Shown: piece by piece, positions 1 through 5,364 of the stretch | How the letters are laid out: each line of letters begins with the position of its first letter | Position numbering within the stretch: position 1 is the stretch's first letter | Source: Bacteroidota bacterium | GTDB taxonomy: Bacteria; Bacteroidota; Bacteroidia; Bacteroidales; JADFUO01 | Assembly (NCBI GenBank): GCA_030614305.1 | Contig: JAUWKH010000106.1 | Span: forward strand, 1-6,182 | Direction of reading: 5' to 3' | Length of the DNA stretch: 6,182 nucleotides | The notes under the pieces: generated by a model | Databases searched by the model: none | What the model was told of the DNA's origin: nothing | Seen by the model: the letters and a program-made list of their open reading frames with translations, nothing else | Position numbers and translations under genes: made by a program

Positions 1-126
1 AAAATCAGAGGTTTTGTATTCCTGATTTGATAATTCCGGATACTGATGAATATGTCTTCTGATTTCAATTATTTCATGGAAGTATTCAGCAGAGAGGTTT
101 TTTATTTTTTGTTTTAGGTTATTCAT
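1..126 (-). CDS. M20-family amidohydrolase/peptidase, N-terminal fragment
   Basis: Reading leftward from an ATG at 126, the frame stays open for 42 codons to the window edge, so only the N-terminus is present. It begins MNNLKQKIKNLSAEYF and then has RRHIHQYPELSNQEYKTS at about residues 23-40. This matches the conserved opening of M20D amidohydrolases (R-R-x-x-H-x-x-P-E-L-S-x-x-E), the hippurate hydrolase, IAA-amino acid hydrolase and N-acetyl-diaminopimelate deacetylase group. Family members are metal-dependent enzymes that hydrolyse N-acyl amino acids. The metal ligands lie beyond the fragment, so activity and substrate cannot be judged. The gene follows the ABC exporter on the same strand after 156 bp. 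No Shine-Dalgarno site precedes the ATG. A weak TAATTTTC (one mismatch to TAnnTTTG) ends one base before the ATG and is not convincing as a promoter. The family call is fairly secure and the exact enzyme is not. Confidence 0.82.
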   Translation of the reverse strand, partial: MNNLKQKIKNLSAEYFHEIIEIRRHIHQYPELSNQEYKTSDF

Positions 127-282
127 TGAAAATTAACATATTTTGATTTTCCATTTCCGCAACTTTATAACTTTTCTTTTTTGATTTTTTCCCAACATTA
201 TTCAAATCATCCGGAACAAAAGATGTATTTTTTAATTTTGTTTTTATTATGCTTTACTTCGGACATTTTTGTTATCCCGGAC

Positions 283-2106
283 TCACTCAAACACCTGCAA
301 CTCATGCAATTTTTTATAAACTCCTTTTTGAGCTATTAAATCGGCATGGCTTCCGCGTTCTACTATCTCGCCTTTATTAATTACAATTATTTCATCGGCA
401 AATTGTATGGTGGAAAGGCGGTGGGCAATTACTACCGAAGTTCTGTTTTTCATCAGTTTAAACAATGCATCCTGAACAAGTCTTTCGGATTCGGTATCAA
501 GTGAGGAGGTTGCTTCGTCAAGAATCAGTATTGGCGGATTTTTTAATACTGCACGTGCAATGCTTATTCTTTGCCGCTGCCCGCCTGAAAGTTTCACACC
601 CCTGTCGCCGATATTTGTGTAATAACCCTTTTCCATCTTTGAAATAAATTCATGGGCATTAGCAACTTTTGCTGCGGCAATTACTTCTTCTTCATTAATA
701 TTATTAATGCCTAAGGCAATATTTCCGAAAATCGTGTTATTAAATAAGATCGGTTCCTGCGATACTATACCCATCAATCCTCTTATATCTGAAATAATAA
801 AATCTTTGATTGGTGTTCCGTCAATTAATATTTCACCGTTTAAACAATCGTAAAACCGAGGTAACAGATCAACCATAGTTGACTTACCACCACCTGACGG
901 ACCAACAAGTGCAATTGTTTCGCCTTTTTTTACAGTCATATTAATATTTTTCAGCACCTCCTCTTTTTCATACGAAAATGAAACATTTTTATATTCAATC
1001 TTATTTTTAAATTCTTTTATCTGAACAGCATCGGGTTTTTCAATAATGACTTCATCAGCGTCAAATATTTTTTGAATTCTTTCAACCGAAGCCGATCCTT
1101 TTTGAATATTATAAACGGCTGATGTAATAGACTTGGCCGGAGGAATTATTTGTGAAAAAATTCCAAGGTAAGCAATAAAAATTGCAGCGTCAAGACTGCC
1201 ACCGGGACTTAAAACCAGCTTGCCGCCATACCAAAGTACTACCACCAAAATACTTGCAGCTAAAAACTCGCTAAGAGGTGATGCAAGGTCGCGTTTCCTG
1301 TAAAGCCGTATCATTAATCGCGTATAAATATTATTTTCTTTTTTGAAATTTTGTTCTGTTACTTTAATGGCATTAAAAGCTTTAATAATTCTAAGCCCGG
1401 AAATAGTTTCTTCAATAATTGACATTATAATTCCTAATTGTCTTTGTCCTTTTACTGATGTCCGCTTTAAACTTTTTCCGATCCTGCCTATCAGGAAACC
1501 ACTAACCGGTAGAAGAATTAATACAAATACGGTTAGCGAAGGACTTATAATAAATAATGCAACAAGATATGAAATTATTGCTATGGGGTCACGGAAGATC
1601 ATTTCAAGCGAACTCATTATTGACCATTCAATTTCCTGAACATCGGAAGTCATACGGGCAATTATATCACCTTTTTTTTGCTCGGAATAATAGGATAATG
1701 GCAATATCAGGATTTTTAAATACATGTCGTTTCTAATATCTCTTACTACGCCGTTACGTATAGGAGCCAGAAAATACATGGCAAGATAGCGAAACAAATT
1801 CCTTAAAAAATATAAAACTACTATAATAATACATATATATAACAAAACATCCATTTCGCCATAATCACTAATCATTTTATTTATCTCATAATAAAAATTT
1901 TCTTTTAGAGATTCAAAGTTTAACCATGAAAATTCGGGAACCTCGGCAGGAACTTCTGTAGTTTTAAAAAGCATTTGCAAAACAGGGATAAACAATGCAA
2001 AAGATGCTAAAGAAAATATTACAGATAAAATATTGAATAAAATATTTAGTATCGCATAGACCCAGTAAGGTCCAACATATCTCAATATTTTAAATAAATT
2101 TTTCAT
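283..2106 (-). CDS. MsbA-like ABC exporter half-transporter (fused permease and ATPase)
   Basis: This 607-residue protein has the type IV exporter half-transporter layout: an N-terminal transmembrane domain followed by one nucleotide-binding domain, expected to act as a homodimer in the inner membrane. Hydrophobic segments lie near residues 14-44, 87-105, 174-189, 191-208, 281-300 and 307-325. The ATPase domain, about 370-607, has every key motif: A-loop Tyr379, Walker A GPSGGGKST (402-410), Q-loop Gln450, signature LSGGQ (506-510), Walker B ILILDE (526-531), D-loop SSLD (534-537) and switch His562. Family members include MsbA (lipid A-core flippase) and lipid or multidrug exporters, and sequence alone does not settle the cargo. 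The protein is about 25 residues longer than E. coli MsbA. The extra length appears to be a polar loop between the first two membrane segments (about 46-86). The ATG at 2106 lies just after a good TAnnTTTG box, which supports this start. Function as an exporter is very secure, and the MsbA role is inferred. Confidence 0.95.
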   Translation of the reverse strand: MKNLFKILRYVGPYWVYAILNILFNILSVIFSLASFALFIPVLQMLFKTTEVPAEVPEFSWLNFESLKENFYYEINKMISDYGEMDVLLYICIIIVVLYFLRNLFRYLAMYFLAPIRNGVVRDIRNDMYLKILILPLSYYSEQKKGDIIARMTSDVQEIEWSIMSSLEMIFRDPIAIISYLVALFIISPSLTVFVLILLPVSGFLIGRIGKSLKRTSVKGQRQLGIIMSIIEETISGLRIIKAFNAIKVTEQNFKKENNIYTRLMIRLYRKRDLASPLSEFLAASILVVVLWYGGKLVLSPGGSLDAAIFIAYLGIFSQIIPPAKSITSAVYNIQKGSASVERIQKIFDADEVIIEKPDAVQIKEFKNKIEYKNVSFSYEKEEVLKNINMTVKKGETIALVGPSGGGKSTMVDLLPRFYDCLNGEILIDGTPIKDFIISDIRGLMGIVSQEPILFNNTIFGNIALGINNINEEEVIAAAKVANAHEFISKMEKGYYTNIGDRGVKLSGGQRQRISIARAVLKNPPILILDEATSSLDTESERLVQDALFKLMKNRTSVVIAHRLSTIQFADEIIVINKGEIVERGSHADLIAQKGVYKKLHELQVFE

Positions 2107-2111
2107 CTTTG

Positions 2112-2119
2112 CAAAGATA
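2112..2119 (-). promoter_or_regulatory. Bacteroidota -7 promoter box of the ABC exporter gene
   Basis: On the minus strand the sequence reads TATCTTTG, an exact match to the Bacteroidota sigma factor -7 element TAnnTTTG. Only five bases (CAAAG) separate it from the ATG at 2106. Transcription would start at or almost at the start codon, so the message would be leaderless or nearly so. The nearest upstream TTG, a candidate -33 element, sits 24 bases before the box, longer than the usual spacing of about 19-21, so the -33 part is weak. Confidence 0.6.
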
Positions 2120-2126
2120 AAATTAA

Positions 2127-2147
2127 ATTGTAATAAATTATTACAAT
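2127..2147. repeat. 21-bp palindrome next to the exporter promoter
   Basis: Two 10-bp arms, ATTGTAATAA and TTATTACAAT, are exact reverse complements around a single central base. The site lies 8 bases upstream of the -7 box of the exporter gene, where a repressor or activator dimer could contact RNA polymerase. It also overlaps the only TTG that could serve as a -33 element. The shape fits an operator, but no regulator gene is present and no known operator is matched. AT-rich DNA can produce palindromes by chance, although 10 perfect pairs is uncommon. Confidence 0.45.
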
Positions 2148-2153
2148 AAAAAT

Positions 2154-2217
2154 AATTACGGATTACAACTTACGTGAATTCTTCAAACACGTAATTCGTA
2201 ATCCATAATTCGTAAAT
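2154..2217. repeat. Inverted repeat made of heptamers
   Basis: Arms 2154-2176 and 2188-2210 pair at 20 of 23 positions around an 11-base loop. Each arm is itself a 7-bp array. The left arm reads AATTACG, GATTACA, ACTTACG, and the right side reads CGTAATT, CGTAATC, CATAATT, CGTAAAT. The element sits between the two divergent promoters, so it could form a hairpin in DNA or a barrier between the two transcription units. There is no terminator-like T-run. It is most simply a non-coding intergenic repeat, and its function is unknown. Confidence 0.7.
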
Positions 2218-2286
2218 TACATTTCATTGAATATCTTTAATATGTTATCAATAAATATCCATTTTAAAAACTAATTTTATAATTAT

Positions 2287-2294
2287 TACCTTTG
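2287..2294 (+). promoter_or_regulatory. Bacteroidota -7 promoter box of rbfA
   Basis: TACCTTTG matches TAnnTTTG exactly and is separated from the rbfA ATG at 2299 by only four bases (CAGC). As with the divergent exporter gene, the transcript would begin at or very near the start codon. No TTG is found at the -33 position; a run of T at 2262-2265 is the closest. The sequence is a strong match to the -7 element, but use as a promoter is inferred. Confidence 0.6.
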
Positions 2295-2298
2295 CAGC

Positions 2299-2634
2299 AT
2301 GGAATCAAAAAGACAAAATAGAATATCCAAACTCCTGCAGAAAGACCTTGGCGAAATTCTTCAGTTGCAAAGCAGGAATCTTTTTGGCGGTGCTTTAATT
2401 ACCGTTACTAAAGTTTATGTTACAAATGATATGTCAATAGCAAAAGTTTATTTAAGTTTATTTGCAACAAAAAATAAAGAAGAATTGCTTGAAAACATCA
2501 GACGTCGCACAAAAGATGTACGCAGAGAACTCGGATTTCGTGTAAAAAACCAGTTACGTGCTGTTCCCGAACTAAAATTTTATTTGGATGATTCACTGGA
2601 TTATATTGATAATATTGAAAGTCTGCTAAAATAA
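2299..2634 (+). CDS. rbfA: 30S ribosome-binding factor RbfA
   Basis: The 111-residue product has the length and pattern of RbfA, a single KH-like domain protein. RbfA binds the 30S subunit near the 5' end of 16S rRNA, assists late maturation and is needed for growth in the cold. The N-terminus ESKRQNRISKLLQKDLGEIL is the family's opening helix. The middle, TVTKVYVTNDMSIAKVYLSL (about residues 36-55), matches the conserved strand and 'D...A.VY.S' region. It is followed by RRELGFRVKNQLRAVPELKF (about 75-94) and the terminal DDSLDYIDNIESLL, the usual 'R..v..r..PeL.F..D.S.....I..LL' ending. The start is fixed by the family N-terminus and by the -7 box four bases upstream. The methyltransferase gene follows 50 bp downstream on the same strand with T-runs but no hairpin between, so cotranscription is likely. 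Confidence 0.96.
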   Translation: MESKRQNRISKLLQKDLGEILQLQSRNLFGGALITVTKVYVTNDMSIAKVYLSLFATKNKEELLENIRRRTKDVRRELGFRVKNQLRAVPELKFYLDDSLDYIDNIESLLK

Positions 2635-2684
2635 ATGGACAACCGAATTTCACTGTTTTTTTTACTTTAATTTTTTTTAGAATA

Positions 2685-3506
2685 ATGCAATACGACCCGA
2701 TAAAACGAAGCCTCGGCAAAATCTTTAACAAGACACCTTTTTTAAGAATATTATTTTACAGATTGCTTGATATTTTACTGCTCCGCACTTGGCATGTAAA
2801 AAGAGGAATTAAAGATTGGGTTAAAAAAAAATCCGGAGAAATCAATATCCTGGATGCAGGCTCGGGCTTTGGACAATATTCATATTTTTTATCCAAACTC
2901 AATAACAATTGGAAAATTACCGGAATTGATGTTAAAGAAGAACAAATTGAAGATTGCAATAATTTTTTCAGAAACGCGGGACTGAAAAATGTTTTTTTTG
3001 AAACCGCGGATCTTACGACTTTTATCAAAAAAAATACATTTGATCTTATACTTTCAGTTGATGTGATGGAGCATATTTTAGAAGATGTTAAAGTTTTTGA
3101 AAATTTTTATCAATCGCTGAAAGATGGAGGAATGGTTCTGATATCAACCCCTTCTGACCAGGGTGGCTCTGATGTACATGATCATGACCATGACAAAAAT
3201 GATTCGTTATCTTTTATTGACGAACATGTAAGAGACGGATATAATATTAAGGAAATTCAGGAAAAATTAAAAAAGGCAGGTTTCTCAAAAACAGAAGCAA
3301 AATATGTTTACGGAACACCCGGTAAAATTTCATGGCGACTATCAATGAAATACCCGATTAAAATGCTGAATGCTTCAAAATTGTTTTTTATTTTGCTTCC
3401 TGTTTATTACCTGATTACTTTTCCTGTTTTTTTGATTTTAAATTATCTTGATGTAAAAAATCATCACAAAACCGGAACAGGATTAATTGTCAAAGCGTGG
3501 AAATAG
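2685..3506 (+). CDS. Class I SAM-dependent methyltransferase with hydrophobic C-terminus
   Basis: The 273-residue protein has a Rossmann-type methyltransferase core at about residues 50-160. Motif I is ILDAGSGFGQYS (55-66), which binds S-adenosylmethionine. The acidic residue after strand 2 is Asp82 in ITGIDVKEEQI, the strand 4 motif is FDLILSVDVMEHI (119-131), and the strand 5 region is GGMVLISTPS (148-157). This is the Methyltransf_11/23 type found in UbiG-like and other small-molecule methyltransferases. Two features stand out. An Asp/His-rich stretch, VHDHDHDKND (164-173), lies just after the core. A hydrophobic stretch, about 233-255, is long enough to span or lie on a membrane, which hints at a lipid-like or membrane-bound substrate. 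The substrate is unknown. The ATG at 2685 gives a full N-terminus, and no Shine-Dalgarno site is present. The gene follows rbfA by 50 bp and is followed by the heptamer array and the permease. Confidence 0.9.
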   Translation: MQYDPIKRSLGKIFNKTPFLRILFYRLLDILLLRTWHVKRGIKDWVKKKSGEINILDAGSGFGQYSYFLSKLNNNWKITGIDVKEEQIEDCNNFFRNAGLKNVFFETADLTTFIKKNTFDLILSVDVMEHILEDVKVFENFYQSLKDGGMVLISTPSDQGGSDVHDHDHDKNDSLSFIDEHVRDGYNIKEIQEKLKKAGFSKTEAKYVYGTPGKISWRLSMKYPIKMLNASKLFFILLPVYYLITFPVFLILNYLDVKNHHKTGTGLIVKAWK

Positions 3507-3513
3507 ATGTCAA

Positions 3514-3660
3514 GATAAAAGATAAAAGTAAAAAGATAAAAGTAAAAAGGAATTTGGAATTTGATATTTGTAGTTTATAGACCAGACTCATATATCAGAA
3601 CCTGAAACTTTGAATCTTGAACAAATAACTAATAACAATTAACTAATAAATTATAACTAA
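3514..3660. repeat. Heptamer-phased intergenic array
   Basis: From 3514 to 3660 the gap can be cut into 21 consecutive 7-bp units without a phase shift. At 3514-3548 they are GATAAAA (three times) and GTAAAAA (twice), including a perfect 14-bp tandem duplication at 3521-3548. At 3549-3576 they are GGAATTT (twice), GATATTT and GTAGTTT. At 3577-3597 the pattern is weak. At 3598-3625 come GAACCTG, AAACTTT, GAATCTT and GAACAAA. At 3626-3660 come TAACTAA (three times), TAACAAT and TAAATTA. The array begins 8 bp after the methyltransferase stop and ends 2 bp before the permease start. It carries no open frame of note and no terminator hairpin. Confidence 0.75.
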
Positions 3661-3662
3661 AT

Positions 3663-4895
3663 TTGAACCTCTCGTTATTCATAGCAAAGAGATATCTTAT
3701 CTCAAAAAAATCCCATAATATCATTAATATTATTTCAGGGATTTCGGTGATTGGAATTGCTATTGGTACAATGGCTCTTATTGTAGTTCTTTCTGTTTTT
3801 AACGGTTTTGAAAAACTTGTCATTTCTCTTTTTAATACTTTTAACCCTGATCTTGTAATCACAGTTAAAGAAGGAAAAACATTTAATTCAAATGAATTTC
3901 CATCAGAAAAAATTAAGAAAATTCCCGGAGTTATATATTTCACCGAAGTTGTTGAAGAAAACGCGCTTTTAAAACATAAATCCAGACAGCATATTGTAAC
4001 AATAAAAGGAGTAAGCGAAGATTTTGAAAAAATGAGCCGTTTGGACACAATGGTCATTGACGGTGAATTTATTCTTGAAAACGAAGGCAGAAATTTCACC
4101 GTGATAGGTGCAGGAGTTGCTTATTATCTCGGAGCCAATCCGAAAGATTTTACAAATCCCATTTCTGTTTACATACCGAGAAGAACTAAAAGCACTTCTA
4201 TGAATTTTGAAAACGCTTTTAATAATCAGCTTATTTTACCCTCAGGCGTTTTTTCGGTTCAACAGGATTATGATTCAAAATATATTATTGTTCCGATTCG
4301 GTTTGCAAAGGATTTGCTTGATTATACCAATGAAGTTACTTCAATTGAATTAGGTTTTGAACAGGATGCAGACACCGATAAAATTCAGTCGGATATTCAA
4401 AATACTTTAGGAGAAAATTTCTTAGTAAAAAATCAATTTCAGCAACAGGAATTGCTTTACAAAATTATGAAATCCGAAAAATTGGCAATATTTCTAATAC
4501 TTTCTTTTATTTTACTTATTGCCACTTTTAATGTTATTGGCTCATTATCAATGCTTATACTTGATAAGAAAAAAGATATTGCAGTTTTATCAAGCATGGG
4601 AGCAAACAAAAAACTGATAAAAAGAATTTTTCTGACAGAAGGATTACTTATTTCAATTATTGGTGCAATTCTCGGACTGACTTTAGGAGGAATTTTATGC
4701 TGGCTGCAACAACGGTTTGGAATAATCAGTCTTGGGCCCGGCGACGGCTCTTTCGTTATTGACGCCTATCCCGTACAAATGCAAGCATTGGATTTTGTTT
4801 ATGTTTTTATTACCGTATTTTTTATAGGAATGGCAGCAGCCTGGGTTCCTGTTAAGCAGATATCAAAAAAATATCTTAGTCAGAAGCTTCAATAA
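3663..4895 (+). CDS. LolC/LolE-type ABC transporter permease (FtsX/MacB family)
   Basis: The 410-residue protein has the four-helix layout of lipoprotein-releasing permeases. The first membrane segment is at about 21-47 (ISGISVIGIAIGTMALIVVL), followed by a large periplasmic MacB-like core domain of about 48-265. Three more segments lie at about 274-300, 324-348 and 377-397. The cytoplasmic stretch DKKKDIAVLSSMGANKKLI (301-319) is the FtsX-family coupling loop that contacts the ATPase. Known LolCE complexes with LolD extract outer-membrane lipoproteins from the inner membrane. One permease and no ATPase gene is found here, so a homodimer with a LolD encoded elsewhere is inferred. The start is TTG at 3663: an in-frame TAA lies at 3654, no ATG or GTG occurs before the first membrane segment, and the resulting MNLSLFIAKRYL opening matches the usual N-terminus of the family. 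An exact TAnnTTTG (3658-3665) overlaps the TTG, probably by chance. Confidence 0.92.
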   Translation: MNLSLFIAKRYLISKKSHNIINIISGISVIGIAIGTMALIVVLSVFNGFEKLVISLFNTFNPDLVITVKEGKTFNSNEFPSEKIKKIPGVIYFTEVVEENALLKHKSRQHIVTIKGVSEDFEKMSRLDTMVIDGEFILENEGRNFTVIGAGVAYYLGANPKDFTNPISVYIPRRTKSTSMNFENAFNNQLILPSGVFSVQQDYDSKYIIVPIRFAKDLLDYTNEVTSIELGFEQDADTDKIQSDIQNTLGENFLVKNQFQQQELLYKIMKSEKLAIFLILSFILLIATFNVIGSLSMLILDKKKDIAVLSSMGANKKLIKRIFLTEGLLISIIGAILGLTLGGILCWLQQRFGIISLGPGDGSFVIDAYPVQMQALDFVYVFITVFFIGMAAAWVPVKQISKKYLSQKLQ

Positions 4896-4912
4896 ATTTT
4901 AAAGTTATAAAG

Positions 4913-4935
4913 TTGAGTCTACTCCGAAAACTCAA
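4913..4935. repeat. Small inverted repeat after the permease gene
   Basis: TTGAGT (4913-4918) and ACTCAA (4930-4935) pair around an 11-base loop. A competing smaller pairing, GAGT (4915-4918) with ACTC (4921-4924), is also possible. It lies 18 bp past the permease stop, where a terminator would be expected. It is followed by an A-run rather than a T-run on the plus strand, so termination is doubtful. Confidence 0.4.
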
Positions 4936-4955
4936 AAAATAAGAAAATGTCACTA

Positions 4956-4973
4956 TTCCGATAACTATCGGAA
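4956..4973. repeat. Perfect 8-bp inverted repeat, possible terminator or repeat element
   Basis: TTCCGATA (4956-4963) and TATCGGAA (4966-4973) are exact reverse complements with two bases between them. As RNA this would be a 7-bp stem with a 4-base loop. From memory, CCGATAnnTATCGG hairpins are frequent between genes in Bacteroidota. No T-run follows on either strand, so it may be a rho-type or processing signal, or only a repeat remnant. Confidence 0.5.
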
Positions 4974-5101
4974 CTAAGGCTCCAAGATACACAAATGCTT
5001 TAAATTTAATATGTTATACTTAGTGAATCTTAGTGACTTCGTGTCTTGGTGGCAATTAAAAAAGTTAGCCACTAAGGCACAAAGACTCAAAGAAACACAA
5101 A
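4973..5101. repeat. Octamer-phased imperfect inverted repeat
   Basis: The arm at 5020-5053 pairs with 5068-5101 at about 25 of 34 positions around a 14-base AT-rich loop. Both arms show an 8-bp beat. The left has CTTAGTGA twice, then CTTCGTGT and CTTGGTGG, with one 2-base insertion. The right has CACTAAGG, CACAAAGA, CTCAAAGA and AACACAAA. A further partial copy of the right-arm motif occurs upstream, where ACTAAGGC begins at 4973 and recurs at 5071. The left arm could therefore pair with either side. No T-run terminator is attached. I recall similar 'CACTAAGGCAC' repeats between genes in environmental bacterial genomes, but cannot verify this here. Confidence 0.65.
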
Positions 5102-5163
5102 AATTAAAGTTCCCGCCATAATTAAATTTAAAAATTATTTTATATTTCGTTGTATAACATCTT

Positions 5164-5205
5164 ATTAACAATCAATAAACAATAATCAATAAACAATAGA
5201 AAATC
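5164..5205. repeat. Heptamer array with perfect 14-bp tandem duplication
   Basis: Six 7-bp units run in phase: ATTAACA, then ATCAATA and AACAATA, each twice in alternation, then GAAAATC. The central part is a perfect two-copy tandem repeat of 14 bp (5171-5184 and 5185-5198). The unit size matches the array before the permease, though the unit sequence differs. It is non-coding with no known role. Confidence 0.65.
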
Positions 5206-5292
5206 ACTGAAAGCTTTCGTCGGGACAAGACTGATGAAATTTTTGTATATTTATACGATATTTTAATTAATCTATTGACTAAAATAAAACAT

Positions 5293-5364
5293 GCTTGAAC
5301 ACACTAACACACTAACAAATGAACAAATGAAAACACTAATAAACATAACAATAGCAATACTAAT
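5293..5364. repeat. Octamer-phased stretch across a start codon
   Basis: Nine 8-bp units can be read in phase: GCTTGAAC, ACACTAAC (twice, perfect), AAATGAAC, AAATGAAA, ACACTAAT, AAACATAA, CAATAGCA and ATACTAAT. The ATG of the secreted-protein gene at 5327 lies inside the fifth unit, so the pattern continues into the signal-peptide codons. The first five or six units are convincing and the later ones are degenerate and could be chance. Confidence 0.5.

Larger units (their letters stand above)
4896..5290. other. 395-bp intergenic region with hairpins and short repeats
   Basis: No convincing gene lies between the permease and the secreted protein. The region holds, in order, a small hairpin (4913-4935), a compact perfect inverted repeat (4956-4973), an octamer-phased inverted repeat (4973-5101), an AT-rich stretch and a heptamer array with a perfect 14-bp tandem duplication (5164-5205). 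A 10-bp palindrome GAAAGCTTTC (5209-5218) and an AT-rich promoter-like stretch before 5290 follow. TTGACT at 5275-5280 resembles a -35 hexamer but has no matching -10, and no clear TAnnTTTG precedes the next gene. The only sizeable open frame, on the minus strand across 4974-5171, runs through the repeat and looks spurious. Confidence 0.65.

Noticed and set aside
127..282. Short basic peptides of about 19-22 codons on the minus strand between the exporter and amidohydrolase genes
   Set aside because: Their length is expected by chance in AT-rich DNA and there is no promoter, conservation evidence or recognisable motif.
465..647. Plus-strand open frame of 60 codons inside the exporter gene
   Set aside because: It lies antisense to the conserved ATPase domain, has no family resemblance and is explained by the real gene.
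1343..1639. Plus-strand open frame of 98 codons inside the exporter gene
   Set aside because: It is antisense to the transmembrane domain; hydrophobic-looking residues are a by-product of the opposite strand.
2651..2680. T-runs between rbfA and the methyltransferase as a terminator
   Set aside because: There is no stem preceding the T-runs, so an intrinsic terminator is not supported.
2498..3028. Minus-strand open frames at 2498-2731 and 2756-3028
   Set aside because: They are antisense to rbfA and the methyltransferase, whose motifs are clear; no promoter or family signal.
3514..3660. The heptamer array as a CRISPR array
   Set aside because: Units are only 7 bp, contiguous and without spacers, and no cas gene is present.
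3629..4099. Minus-strand open frame of 156 codons opposite the permease
   Set aside because: The plus-strand permease reading has full family features; the antisense product is low-complexity and unrecognisable.
4974..5171. Minus-strand open frame of 65 codons in the intergenic region
   Set aside because: It is made largely from the octamer inverted repeat and resembles a spurious translation of repeat DNA, with no start signal.
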